64,000 bases of DNA. Source: Ornithinicoccus sp045032955. Its GTDB lineage: Bacteria; Actinomycetota; Actinomycetes; Actinomycetales; Dermatophilaceae. The notes beneath the pieces were generated by a model. The model did no database searches, was not told the origin of the DNA, and saw only the letters and a list, made by a program, of their open reading frames with translations. Positions 22,538-31,288 of this stretch are shown here, piece by piece. The stretch covers positions 434,001-498,000 of the forward strand of contig NZ_JBJFZU010000002.1 in assembly GCF_045032955.1 (NCBI RefSeq), written 5' to 3'. Within the stretch, counting starts at the first letter, position 1, and each line of letters starts with the position of its first letter. The position numbers and the translations under genes were made by a program.

Positions 22538-25500
22538 CTAGCCGAGGCGAGGGGGTGATGCAGTGTGACGCCGTCCTAGGGTGGCGTCGACGGACACCTC
22601 GTGCCAGTCTCCGGAGGCCGGGGCGGTGTGCGAGACGAGGACGATGCGGGTGGCCGGGTCCACCGCGGTCAGCGCCCCGGTCAGGGCCCGCTGCGCGGTG
22701 GCGTCGTCCAGGTGCGCGGCCGGCTCGTCCAGCAGCAGCACCGGACGCTGGGACACCAGGGCCCGGGCCAGTGACAGCCGCGCCCGCTCGCCACCGGACA
22801 GTCCGGACAGGGGGGTGTCCAGCCCCTCCGGCAGGGTGGCGAACCAGTGCTCCAGGTCCACGGCACGCAGCGCGCTCAGCAGGACGTCGTCGGGGGCGTC
22901 CTCGGGATCCGGGGCGGCCAGGGCCAGGTTCGCCCGGACCGACCCCGCGAACGCGTGCGGCTCGTCGTCCACCACGGCCAGCCGGGACCGGGTCTGCTCC
23001 AGGTCCAGGTCGAGCACGTCCGCCTCGTCCAGCAGGAAGGTGCCCGACTCGGGGTCCAGGTGCCGGGCCAGCACCGCCAGCGCGGTCGACTTGCCGGCGC
23101 CGTTGGGCCCGGTGAGCCGCACCCGGTCACCCGGCGCCAGGTGCAGGTCGAGCTCCGGGAGATCCGGGGGTATGCCCTTCCCCAGGGCGGCGTCGTCGGC
23201 CGCCCACCGGGCGCTCACCCGGTCCAGGCGCAGGTCGAGACCCGCAGGTCCGAGGCCTGCAGGTGCGCGGCCCCCGCGTTCGTCGGACCGCGCCGCGGTG
23301 GGGGCCACCGGGCGGGTGTCGGTGCCGGCCACCGCGGGCCGCTGGTCCAGCACCGCCTGCAGGCGGGCGGTGGCCGCCCGGGACCGGGCCCGTGCCCCGG
23401 CGATGTCGGCAATGCCCACCCAGACGTCCGCCAGGGCCAACGGGACGAGGGTGACCAGCGCCGCGTACGGCCCGGAGAGGACGCCGTCGGCGTGCGCCTG
23501 CCACACCAGCGCGGCCACCACCGCCGTGGTCGCGGCCACCACCGTCCAGGTCAGCACCAGGGTCAGGGCCCGTGCCCTGATCAGCCGGGACTCGCTGCGC
23601 CGCTGGTCCCGGCCGGCGGCCTCCAACGGGGCCAGCAGGGCGGTGCGGTCGGCGAGCAGCCCGGTCACCGCCTGGATCGGCAGCAGGTTCGCGGTGAGCA
23701 TCGTGGCGTGGTGGTGCAGGCGCCCCCGGTGCGCGACCGCGTCCTGCTGGGCGGCCCCCTCGGCGACCGTCCCGAGGGCCGCTACCCCGAGCACGAGCAG
23801 CGCACCCGTCGCGACCGCGGCCCCCGCCCATGGCAGGTGCCAGGCGGCCAGCCCGGCCCCGACGAGCGAGGCGATGACCGCCGACCAGGCCGGCACCACG
23901 ACCCGGACCTGGTCGTCGACGACGTCGTCCAGGTCGTGCGCCATCGCGGCCAGCAGCTCGCCGCGGCTGCGTCGACCGAGCCGCGCAGGGGTCAACGGGA
24001 TGAGCCCGGCGAAGAGGTCGGCCCGGCGCCGGGCGAGGTCCTCCAGGGCGACGTCGTGGCTGACCACGCGCTCGGCATACCGCAGCACCGGGCGGAACAG
24101 GCCGAACGCGCGCACCCCGACGATCGCCACCAGCAGCGTCATCACCACCGGCATCGTCGAGGCCTGCACGATCAGCCACCCTGAGGTCGCCGTCAGCGCC
24201 ACCCCGCAGCCCAGCGAGGCGCCGCCGAGCAGGCAGGCCAGGACCAGCCCGCGCCGTCCGCCGGGGGTGCGGACCGGGGCCACCTGGCCGGGGGCATCCC
24301 TGTGCAGGAACGGTGTGTCACCTCCGTCGTCCGGGCGACGGATGTGACACACCGTTTCCGCACCAGGGTTCGTCAGCTGCCACCGGTCGCCGGCCACCGC
24401 CGCCAGCACCGGGTCATGGGTGACGACGACGACCCGCCGGCGCTCCGCCAGCTCCAGGATCACCTCGTGCAGCAGACGGACGTCGTGGGCCGCGACGTTG
24501 GCGGTCGGCTCGTCCAGCAGCAGGAGCGCGGCGTCGCTGAGGCTGGCCCGGGCCAGCGCCAGGCGGGCCCGTTGCCCGGCCGACAGCCCGAGCCCGTCGT
24601 CCCCGAGCACCGTGTCCAGCCCGTCACGGCGCGTCAGCTGGGCCCACAGCCCGACCCGCTGCAGGGCCTCGGTCATCTCCGCGTCGTCGGTCGCCCGGGC
24701 CAGGGCCAGGTTGTCGCGGACCGTTCCGGGGAGCACCAGTGGCCGCTGGGTGGCCAGGTGCGTGTGCGCCGCCCCGCTCACCGTCCCCGAGGCAGGGGTG
24801 CGCAGCCCCGCCAGCAGCTCCAGCACGGTGGTCTTGCCGCTGCCGCTGGGCCCGGTGAGCGCGGTCAGCCCGGGCCGGGCCGGCGTGGTCAGGCTCACCC
24901 CCACGAGGGTGACGACCCGGCCGGGGTGGGCATACCGGACGTCGTGCAGACCGAGGGTGCCGTCCCCCGCAGCCGACCCGACCGGCTCGGCCGACCCTGG
25001 CCGGTCGACCTCGGGACCCAGGACCCCGTCTGCGGCCAGGTCCTCCAGCACCGCCGCCCCGTCCGCGGCGTTGTGGACCTCGGCCCCCACCCGGCGGATC
25101 GGCCAGTAGGCCTCAGGTGCCAGCAGGATCGCGGTCAGCCCGACGACCAGGTCCATCTGTCCGTAGGCCAGCCGCAGCCCGACGGCCACCGCCACCATCG
25201 CCACCGAGATCGTGGCCAGCAGCTCCAGCGCCGCGGTCGACAGGAACGCCGTCCGCAGGGTGGTCACCGTCGCCCGCCGGTGCCGGTCCCCGACCTCCCG
25301 CACCACCCCGACCTGGGCGTGCGCGCGGCCGTAGCCGACCAGGGTCGGCAGCCCCCGCATGACGTCCAGGAAGTGCCCCGCCAGCAGGGTCATCGCGTCC
25401 CACCGGCGCCGCGTCTCGTCCCGGGTGTGCATCCCGATCAGCGATGCGAAGAGCGGCAGCAGCGGCAGTGTGAGCACCACGATCAGCGCGCTCCACGGGT

Positions 25501-25951
25501 CCACCACGAGCAGCGTGAGCACCGTCAGCGCGGGCACCACCGCGGCGCTGACGAGCGCCGGCAGGTAGCGGGAGACGTAGGGCTCCAGCGTCGAGACCCC
25601 GTCGCCTGCGCGGGTGAGGGCCACCTCGGTGCCCGGGCGTCGTCCCTCGGGCAGCGCCAGCCAGCGGCGCAGCAGCGCTGAGCGCACCACCGCCACCACC
25701 CGCAGCCCGGCCCGCCGCGCGCTGACCTCGCCGACCCCGGCCAGCACCCCTCTGGCCAGCAGCAGCGCCACCAGCCAGGTCAGGTATGCCTGCAGCGGCT
25801 CTCCCCGGACCACCGCCCCGACGACCAGCGCCAGGGTGAGCGCCTGCCCGATGGCCAGCACCCCGGAGGCCACCCCGACCAGGGACAGCGCGGCGACCGG
25901 CCCCCGGGTCGCGGGCAGCGCCCGGAGGAGGGCGGGGTCGAAGGGGCGCAC
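22538..25951 (-). CDS. cydDC: CydD-CydC fused thiol/heme ABC exporter
   Basis: 1137 aa carrying both half-transporters of the CydDC exporter, needed to assemble cytochrome bd and export cysteine/glutathione-type thiols. Half 1 (CydD): membrane part to about residue 300, Walker A GPSGSGKTT near 367, signature LSAGQRARLALARA, Walker B LLLLDEPTANV. A linker at about 530-570 joins half 2 (CydC): membrane part with RAFGLFRPVLRYAERVVSHD, Walker A GPNGAGKST near 947, signature LSGGERARLSLARAL, LLLDEPAAHLDD. Usually two genes; the fusion occurs in actinobacteria. Last gene of cydA-cydB-cydDC; starts 5 bp from cydB. Confidence 0.92.
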   Translation of the reverse strand: MRPFDPALLRALPATRGPVAALSLVGVASGVLAIGQALTLALVVGAVVRGEPLQAYLTWLVALLLARGVLAGVGEVSARRAGLRVVAVVRSALLRRWLALPEGRRPGTEVALTRAGDGVSTLEPYVSRYLPALVSAAVVPALTVLTLLVVDPWSALIVVLTLPLLPLFASLIGMHTRDETRRRWDAMTLLAGHFLDVMRGLPTLVGYGRAHAQVGVVREVGDRHRRATVTTLRTAFLSTAALELLATISVAMVAVAVGLRLAYGQMDLVVGLTAILLAPEAYWPIRRVGAEVHNAADGAAVLEDLAADGVLGPEVDRPGSAEPVGSAAGDGTLGLHDVRYAHPGRVVTLVGVSLTTPARPGLTALTGPSGSGKTTVLELLAGLRTPASGTVSGAAHTHLATQRPLVLPGTVRDNLALARATDDAEMTEALQRVGLWAQLTRRDGLDTVLGDDGLGLSAGQRARLALARASLSDAALLLLDEPTANVAAHDVRLLHEVILELAERRRVVVVTHDPVLAAVAGDRWQLTNPGAETVCHIRRPDDGGDTPFLHRDAPGQVAPVRTPGGRRGLVLACLLGGASLGCGVALTATSGWLIVQASTMPVVMTLLVAIVGVRAFGLFRPVLRYAERVVSHDVALEDLARRRADLFAGLIPLTPARLGRRSRGELLAAMAHDLDDVVDDQVRVVVPAWSAVIASLVGAGLAAWHLPWAGAAVATGALLVLGVAALGTVAEGAAQQDAVAHRGRLHHHATMLTANLLPIQAVTGLLADRTALLAPLEAAGRDQRRSESRLIRARALTLVLTWTVVAATTAVVAALVWQAHADGVLSGPYAALVTLVPLALADVWVGIADIAGARARSRAATARLQAVLDQRPAVAGTDTRPVAPTAARSDERGGRAPAGLGPAGLDLRLDRVSARWAADDAALGKGIPPDLPELDLHLAPGDRVRLTGPNGAGKSTALAVLARHLDPESGTFLLDEADVLDLDLEQTRSRLAVVDDEPHAFAGSVRANLALAAPDPEDAPDDVLLSALRAVDLEHWFATLPEGLDTPLSGLSGGERARLSLARALVSQRPVLLLDEPAAHLDDATAQRALTGALTAVDPATRIVLVSHTAPASGDWHEVSVDATLGRRHTASPPRLG
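24309..24356. repeat. 48-nt hairpin within the CydD-CydC linker
   Basis: Perfect 13-bp outer arms (AACGGTGTGTCAC / GTGACACACCGTT), one mismatch, then a 7-bp inner stem (TCCGTCG / CGACGGA) and a 6-nt loop. It lies in the coding frame at about residues 532-548, exactly between the two half-transporters. It looks like a terminator or palindromic element left in the open frame. Confidence 0.7.
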
Positions 25952-25955
25952 CGGG

Positions 25956-27116
25956 TCAGCGCCCCGCGGTGTCGGCCGACTCGGCGGGCTCGGCCGGCTC
26001 GACCGAGGACCCGGTGGGCTCGGCGGCGGCGTGGTGGACCTCGGTGGGGATGTGGTGGCCCGAGATCCGCTTCCGGAAGGTCCAGTAGCTCCACGCCGTG
26101 TAGAGCAGCATGATCGGTGTGAAGATCGCCGCCACCACCGTCATGATGCCCAGCGTCTTGGCCGTCGAGCTGGCGTTCTCCGCGGTCAGCGACCAGGCCG
26201 GGTCGAGCGAGGAGGGCATCACGTCCGGGAAGAGCGCCAGGAAGAGCGAGGCCGTCGCCAGCCCGATCGCCAGGAACGTCCCGGTGAACGCCCGACCCTC
26301 GCGCCCCCCGGCCGCGGCCCGCAGCCCGGCGACCAGGCATACCGCGGCGGCGCCGGCCACCAGCCAGGAGGGCGTGCTGCCGGTCCGCGACATCACGATC
26401 CCTAGCCAGGCCACCGCCAGCACCGCCGCGACCGCCCCGAGGCGCAGCGCCAGGGCGCGGGCGTCGTGGCGCAGCTGCCCGTCGGTCTTGAGCGCGACGA
26501 ACAGCGCCCCGTGCGTGAGGAACAGGGTGAGCGTGGTCAGCCCGCCGAGCAGGGCGGTCGGTCCGAGCAGGTTCCAGAAGCCGCCGACGTACTCCATGTC
26601 CGCGTCGATCGGCACGCCGAGGACGATGTTGGTGAAGGCGACCCCCCACAGCAGCGCGGGGAGGGCGGACCCGGCGACGATCATCGTGTCCATCCGGGTG
26701 CGCCAGACGGGGGAGTCGACCTTGCCGCGGTACTCCAGCCCCACGCCGCGGACGATCAGCCCGACCAGGATGAGGAGCAGCGGCAGGTAGAACCCGGAGA
26801 AGAGGGTGGCGTACCAGTGCGGGAACGCCGCGAAGATCGCACCGCCGGCGGTCAGCAGCCAGACCTCGTTGCCGTCCCAGAACGGGCCGATCGCGGAGAG
26901 CATCTGCCGCTTGCGGGTCTCGCCGGTATGCCCGTCGCCCGCGCCGGTGCCGACGCCGGTGCCGGTGCCGGTGCCGACGCCGGCGGGGCCGGCCGGCTGC
27001 TCGTCCCGGCCGAGGACCGGGAGCAGCATGCCGACGCCGTAGTCGAAGCCCTCCAGGCAGAAGTAGCCGACGAAGAGCACGGCGATGAGGATGAACCAGA
27101 CGGTGGTGAGCTCCAT
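25956..27116 (-). CDS. cydB: cytochrome bd oxidase subunit II
   Basis: 386 aa membrane protein with about nine helices. Typical blocks are LTTVWFILIAVLFVGYFCLEGFDYGVG at the N-terminus, IGPFWDGNEVWLL near residue 76 and FPHWYATLFSGFYLPL. With CydA it forms the quinol oxidase that reduces O2 to water at low oxygen. The first cytoplasmic loop carries an unusual Gly-Thr-rich insert (about residues 42-66: VGTGTGTGVGTGAGDG), encoded by a GGTGCC-type hexamer repeat at 26941-26990. 15 bp downstream of cydA in one operon. Confidence 0.92.
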   Translation of the reverse strand: MELTTVWFILIAVLFVGYFCLEGFDYGVGMLLPVLGRDEQPAGPAGVGTGTGTGVGTGAGDGHTGETRKRQMLSAIGPFWDGNEVWLLTAGGAIFAAFPHWYATLFSGFYLPLLLILVGLIVRGVGLEYRGKVDSPVWRTRMDTMIVAGSALPALLWGVAFTNIVLGVPIDADMEYVGGFWNLLGPTALLGGLTTLTLFLTHGALFVALKTDGQLRHDARALALRLGAVAAVLAVAWLGIVMSRTGSTPSWLVAGAAAVCLVAGLRAAAGGREGRAFTGTFLAIGLATASLFLALFPDVMPSSLDPAWSLTAENASSTAKTLGIMTVVAAIFTPIMLLYTAWSYWTFRKRISGHHIPTEVHHAAAEPTGSSVEPAEPAESADTAGR

Positions 27117-27131
27117 GGGGTGGCCTCTCCC

Positions 27132-28598
27132 TCAGTAGGTGAAGACGAAGGCGTCGTCGTCGTCGCGGGCGCTCGGGTCGTAGGAGGCGTCCTCGGGCAC
27201 GTGCTCGGCCCCGGCCCGGCCGTAGCGCAGCAGCAGCTTGACCTCGACCACCGCCAGCGCCCCGTAGAGCAGGGTGAAGACGCTCATCGAGGTGATGACC
27301 TCGGCGGCCGTGGTGCCGGGCGAGACGCCGGTGCGGGTGGTCATCAGGCCCATCACCAGCCACGGCTGGCGGCCCATCTCGGTGAAGATCCAGCCGAAGG
27401 AGTTCGCCAGCAGCGGCATGAAGAGCACGGTGGCCGCGACCCAGGACCAGGCGCGGTGCGCCATCGGGTCGCCGGCGGACTCCGAGGTGTCCTTCCCGCG
27501 CAGCACCCAGAGGACCGCGACCGCGACGGCACTGGCCAGCATGCCCAGGCCGATCATCAACCGGAAGCTCCAGTAGGTCACCGGGACCACCGGCCGGTAG
27601 TCGTCGACCTCGGTGAGCTCGGACCCGGCATACGTCAGCTCGTAGCGTTCCTGGATATGCGTGATGCCCTCGACCTCGCCCTCGAAGCTGCCGGTCGCCA
27701 GGTAGGACAGGAGCTTGGGGACGGTGACCGCCCAGACCTCCTCGCGGCCGTCGAGGGTGCCGACGGTGATGATCGAGAAGGGGGCGCCCTCGCCCTCGGG
27801 GGAGTCCTCGTAGAGGCCCTCGGCGGCGGCCATCTTCATCGGCTGCACCTCGGTCATCACCTTGCCCTGCAGGTCGCCGGAGATGGTGACCCCGAGCGAG
27901 GCGACGAGGACGGTGAGCGCCCCCAGCTTGGCGGCCTTGCGGTACATCCCCTTGTCGCTGCGCGGGGTGCGGGTGCGCCACAGGTGCCAGATGGCGAAGG
28001 CCATGACGAACGCGCCGCCGGTCATGTAGGCCGCGGCCATGACGTGCGGGAAGGTGACCAGCTGCACCTTGTTGGTGAGCACGGCCAGGAAGTCGGTGAG
28101 CTCGGCGCGCCCGCTCTCGGGGTTGATCGTGTAGCCGACCGGGTTCTGCATGAAGGAGTTCGCGGCCAGGATGAAGTAGGAGGACAGCACGGTGCCGATG
28201 TGCACCAGCCAGATCGCGGCGGCGTGCAGCTTCTCCGGGATCCGGCCCCAGCCGAAGATCCACAGCCCCAGGAACGTCGACTCCAGGAAGAACGCGAGCA
28301 GCGCCTCGATCGCGAGCGGGGCACCGAAGATGTCGCCCACGAAGCGGGAGTAGTCCGACCAGTTCATCCCGAACTGGAACTCCTGCACGATGCCGGTCAC
28401 CAGCCCGAGCGCGAAGTTGATCGTGAAGAGCTTGCCGTAGAACTTGGTCAGCCGGAGCCACTGCGGGTTGCGGGTCCGGATCCAGGCGGTCTGCATGATC
28501 GCGACCAGCAGGCTGAGCCCGATCGTGATCGGCACGAAGAAGTAGTGGTAGACGGTGGTGATGCCGAACTGCCACCGGGCCAGGTCGAGTGCTTCCAC
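27132..28598 (-). CDS. cydA: cytochrome bd oxidase subunit I
   Basis: 488 aa from a GTG. Heme and quinol determinants are visible: VYHYFFVPITIGLS near residue 17 (heme d/b595 His), FPHVMAAAYMTGG near residue 175 (heme b558 His), and GRQPW near residue 395, the hallmark of CydA. The Q loop is of the short type. It oxidises quinol in the membrane. First gene of cydA-cydB-cydDC. Upstream, at 28622-28644, lies a near-palindromic site, and beyond it the BlaI-M56 pair on the same strand, possible regulators of the operon. Confidence 0.93.
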   Translation of the reverse strand: MEALDLARWQFGITTVYHYFFVPITIGLSLLVAIMQTAWIRTRNPQWLRLTKFYGKLFTINFALGLVTGIVQEFQFGMNWSDYSRFVGDIFGAPLAIEALLAFFLESTFLGLWIFGWGRIPEKLHAAAIWLVHIGTVLSSYFILAANSFMQNPVGYTINPESGRAELTDFLAVLTNKVQLVTFPHVMAAAYMTGGAFVMAFAIWHLWRTRTPRSDKGMYRKAAKLGALTVLVASLGVTISGDLQGKVMTEVQPMKMAAAEGLYEDSPEGEGAPFSIITVGTLDGREEVWAVTVPKLLSYLATGSFEGEVEGITHIQERYELTYAGSELTEVDDYRPVVPVTYWSFRLMIGLGMLASAVAVAVLWVLRGKDTSESAGDPMAHRAWSWVAATVLFMPLLANSFGWIFTEMGRQPWLVMGLMTTRTGVSPGTTAAEVITSMSVFTLLYGALAVVEVKLLLRYGRAGAEHVPEDASYDPSARDDDDAFVFTY

Positions 28599-28621
28599 GG
28601 AAGGACCCCCGAAGGTGAGGT

Positions 28622-28644
28622 GTGTACTACGTCTCGTCGTACAC
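28622..28644. promoter_or_regulatory. palindromic operator candidate upstream of cydA
   Basis: A 23-bp imperfect palindrome with 9 of 11 paired positions; its outer arms are GTGTAC and GTACAC and it holds TACTAC on the plus strand. It ends 24 bp before the cydA start. A nearby TAGTAGTA on the minus strand at about 28648-28655 adds another half-site. TACTA/TAGTA steps are typical of BlaI/MecI-type operators, and such a repressor gene lies upstream. Confidence 0.5.
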
Positions 28645-28672
28645 GTTACTACTACCTCTTGTCGTTCCCAAT

Positions 28673-28739
28673 CCCGACCGGGCGAGCGCTCTGTTCCGAC
28701 CGGGCGAGCGTTGTGTTCCGACCGGGCGAGCGTTGTGCT
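28673..28739 (-). repeat. intergenic tandem array B (22-bp units, 3 copies)
   Basis: On the minus strand the core CGCCCGGTCGG recurs with period 22 bp (plus-strand core blocks start at 28673, 28695 and 28717). Filler is AACACAACGCT, with one variant copy. It begins 4 bp after the M56 peptidase stop and reads in the sense direction of that gene, before cydA on the same strand. Confidence 0.85.
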
Positions 28740-28742
28740 GCG

Positions 28743-29624
28743 TCAGCCCCGGTCCAGCACCAGGACGCCCACCGCGAGGGCCGCCGGCAAGGCGAGCAGC
28801 AGCACGGCCAGCAGGGTCACCAGCGCACGGGTATGCCGGGGCGCCGGCGGGGTGGCCAGCAGCCGGACCCGGGTGGTCACCTGGGCCGGGGCTCCGGTGG
28901 CCATCGCGACGAGGGCCCGGGCCAGGTCGGTCGGGGCGGTCCGCTGCTCGGCCACCCGGTCAGCGAGGGCTTCGGCGAGCAGGTGCACCTCCGCGAGCGC
29001 GGCGGGCACCCGCAGCCCCCGGGGGACCGCCTCGTGCAGCACCGTGAACAGCTCCAGCAGCAGGTCGTGCCGCTGGTCCAGGTGGGCTTGCTCGTGCTCC
29101 AGCACGGCGGTCAGCTCGGGCGGACCGAGCCGGTCCAGTGCCGCCTGGGTGAGGACGATCCGGTCCCCCGCGCCGGGCAGGCAGTAGGCCGTGGGGTTGC
29201 CCTGGGCGACGACCGCGACGGGCGGGTGGGCATACCCGGGCGGGGTGGTGCCCGAGGATGCGGGTGTGTCCTGCAGACGCTCGCCGACCAGGTCGATCAG
29301 CTCGCGGTGGCGGGCCCGGCGGCGACGCAGGTCGGTGCCGACGGTATGCCCGGACACCAGCAGCCGGGCCAGCATCAGCGCGGAGAGGGCGACCGCGACA
29401 CCGAGCAGCAGGGGTTGGTCCAGGCCGGTGCTGAGGGCGGTGACCGGCGCCGCGAGCAGCGCGCACAGGACCCCGGTGATGCTGACCGACTGCCAGAGCA
29501 GGAGGCCCGCGCCAGGCATCTGGCGCAGCGACGTCCAACGCGGCAGCAACCGAGGGGCCAGCAGGGTCAGGGTGAGTGCGGCCACCACGACGGTCGCGGA
29601 GAGCAGCGGCGGGCCGACCGGCAT
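28743..29624 (-). CDS. M56/BlaR1-type membrane metalloprotease
   Basis: 293 aa with four or so hydrophobic segments (two at the N-terminus, one near 80, one at the C-terminus). The zinc motif HEQAH sits in LEHEQAHLDQRHD near residue 165, with a downstream Glu in AEVHLLAEALADR as third ligand candidate. These proteases cleave the partner BlaI-type repressor or other targets; this one lacks a beta-lactam sensor domain, so its signal is unknown. It follows the BlaI-type gene by 12 bp in one operon, and tandem array B lies right after its stop. Confidence 0.8.
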   Translation of the reverse strand: MPVGPPLLSATVVVAALTLTLLAPRLLPRWTSLRQMPGAGLLLWQSVSITGVLCALLAAPVTALSTGLDQPLLLGVAVALSALMLARLLVSGHTVGTDLRRRRARHRELIDLVGERLQDTPASSGTTPPGYAHPPVAVVAQGNPTAYCLPGAGDRIVLTQAALDRLGPPELTAVLEHEQAHLDQRHDLLLELFTVLHEAVPRGLRVPAALAEVHLLAEALADRVAEQRTAPTDLARALVAMATGAPAQVTTRVRLLATPPAPRHTRALVTLLAVLLLALPAALAVGVLVLDRG

Positions 29625-29636
29625 GGTGCCAGCGGC

Positions 29637-30023
29637 TCAGGTGCGGCGGCGCTCGACCTCGGCGAGGGCGGCCCGCAGGTCGTCGAGCTCACCCGGGCTG
29701 GCGTCGTCGAGGAAGTGCAGCATCGCCGCGGTGCGGTCCGCCTGGACGGCGTCGAGGGCCGAGCGCAGGGCTCCGGCGGCGAGCTCCTCGCGGCTGGCGG
29801 CGGCCGTGTAGCGCCAGGCCCGGCCGTCCCGGCGGCGCTCGGTCACGCCCTTCTTGGCCAGCCGGTCCAGCACGGTCATGATCGTCGTGTAGGCCAGATC
29901 CTTCTGGGCCCCGCCGCCCAGGTGGTCCATCACGTCACGCACCGACTGGTCGGCCCCCTGCGTCCAGAGGACGTCCATGACGGCGCGCTCCAGGTCTCCC
30001 AGAGTGGTGCTGCGCAGCGGCAT
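29637..30023 (-). CDS. BlaI/MecI/CopY-family repressor
   Basis: 128 aa. MPLRSTTLGDLERAVMDVLW, then YTTIMTVLDRLAKKGVTERRRDGRAWRYTAAASREE, is the winged-helix DNA-binding domain of the BlaI family; the C-terminal helix mediates dimers. The ATG at 30023 is chosen because CTGGAGG lies just upstream; an open stretch of six more codons exists. It is followed by the M56 protease that could inactivate it. Targets are not shown; the cyd operon downstream and its own promoter are the obvious candidates. Confidence 0.85.
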   Translation of the reverse strand: MPLRSTTLGDLERAVMDVLWTQGADQSVRDVMDHLGGGAQKDLAYTTIMTVLDRLAKKGVTERRRDGRAWRYTAAASREELAAGALRSALDAVQADRTAAMLHFLDDASPGELDDLRAALAEVERRRT

Positions 30024-30110
30024 AACCTCCAGTTTACGCACCCTCGAGGTGGCTTCGGCCCGCCCGGCCCGACCAGGCGTCTCGTCGTGCCGGACGGCTG
30101 AGTGCGGTCA

Positions 30111-30170
30111 CCCTCCGTGGACCTTCATCACCCTCTAGGGCGATGAAGGTCCACCTAGACCGACCGCACT
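30111..30170 (-). terminator. strong hairpin downstream of galE
   Basis: 18-bp arms (30117-30134 and 30137-30154) around a 2-nt CT loop, with a single non-match that becomes a G-U pair only in minus-strand RNA, consistent with use by the minus-strand galE message. Outer arms AGTGCGGT (30111-30118) and ACCGCACT (30163-30170) can extend pairing. It lies 55-114 bp beyond the galE stop and before the BlaI-type gene. Confidence 0.7.
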
Positions 30171-30224
30171 CCGGACCAACCCGGACGGCAGAGCCTGGCC
30201 GACAGCGACCACGGGGGTATGCCC

Positions 30225-31241
30225 TCAGTCCGGGTACCCCTGCGGGTTCGCCTGCTGCCAGCGCCAGGTGTCGGCGCACATGTCGTCGACCGACCGGGCC
30301 GCGCTCCAGCCGAGCTCGGTCCGCGCGAGGCCGGGGTCGGCATACGAGGAGGCGATGTCCCCGGGTCGACGACCTACGATCTCGTACGGGATCGGGCGGC
30401 CGCTGGCGCGCTCGAACGCGGCGACCAGCTCCAGCACGGAGGTGCCGCGACCGGTGCCGAGGTTCCACACCGACAGCGGGCGATCGTGGCTGCTGATCCA
30501 CTCCAGCGCGGCGACGTGCCCGGCGGCGAGGTCCTCGACGTGGATGTAGTCGCGGACCCCGGTGCCGTCGACGGTGTCGTAGTCGTCGCCGAAGACCGAC
30601 AGCTTCTCCCGGCGGCCGACGGCGACCTGCGCGATGAACGGCATGAGGTTGTTCGGGATGTCCGACGGGTCCTCGCCGATCCGCCCGGAGGGGTGCGCGC
30701 CGACCGGGTTGAAGTAGCGCAGCAGCGCCACCCGCATGCTCGGGTATGCCGTCGTGACGTCCCGCAGGATCTGCTCGTTCATCACCTTGGTCCAGCCGTA
30801 GGGGTTGGTCGCCGAGGTCGGCAGCCCCTCGGTCATCGGCACCGGCGCGTCCTCCCCGTAGACCGTGGCGCTCGAGGAGAACACCAGGTTCGGCACGTCG
30901 TGGGCGACCATCGCCTCCAGCAGGCGCAGCGTCCCGCCGAGGTTGTTGCGGTAGTAGTCGATCGGCTTGTCCACCGACTCCCCGACGGCCTTGAATGCGG
31001 CGAAGTGAATCACCGCGTCGAAGGACTCCTGCCCCATCAGGCTGTGCAGCTTGTCGCCGTCGGCGAGGTCGAAGGCGTGCACCGTGACCGGCTGGCCGGC
31101 GAGCTCCTCCAGCCGCGGCGTGACCGAGGGCTTGCTGTTGGAGAAGTCGTCGACCACCACCACCTGGTGCCCGGCGTCGGCCAGGGCGAGGACGGTATGT
31201 GACCCGATGTACCCGGCGCCGCCGGTGACGAGAACGCGCAT
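30225..31241 (-). CDS. galE: UDP-glucose 4-epimerase
   Basis: 338 aa. Interconverts UDP-glucose and UDP-galactose using bound NAD+. The NAD fold opens with RVLVTGGAGYIGSHT; DDFSN at residue 31, SSATVYG near residue 122 and YGWTK near residue 148 (catalytic Tyr and Lys) are the GalE set; ALLRYFNPVGAHPSG and YIHVEDLAAGH follow as expected. Full length. It is transcribed alone on the minus strand, with a strong hairpin downstream, and supplies galactose for surface polymers or salvages dietary galactose. Confidence 0.93.
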   Translation of the reverse strand: MRVLVTGGAGYIGSHTVLALADAGHQVVVVDDFSNSKPSVTPRLEELAGQPVTVHAFDLADGDKLHSLMGQESFDAVIHFAAFKAVGESVDKPIDYYRNNLGGTLRLLEAMVAHDVPNLVFSSSATVYGEDAPVPMTEGLPTSATNPYGWTKVMNEQILRDVTTAYPSMRVALLRYFNPVGAHPSGRIGEDPSDIPNNLMPFIAQVAVGRREKLSVFGDDYDTVDGTGVRDYIHVEDLAAGHVAALEWISSHDRPLSVWNLGTGRGTSVLELVAAFERASGRPIPYEIVGRRPGDIASSYADPGLARTELGWSAARSVDDMCADTWRWQQANPQGYPD

Positions 31242-31288
31242 ACCCCTGATGTTCTCAGACCCGACCCCTCGCTCGGTAGGCTCCGACG

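Noticed and set aside
28622..29047. Open frames running through arrays B and D (peptides such as RASVVFRPGERC)
   Set aside because: They are translations of the 22-bp repeats themselves and the antisense of real genes; no start signal.
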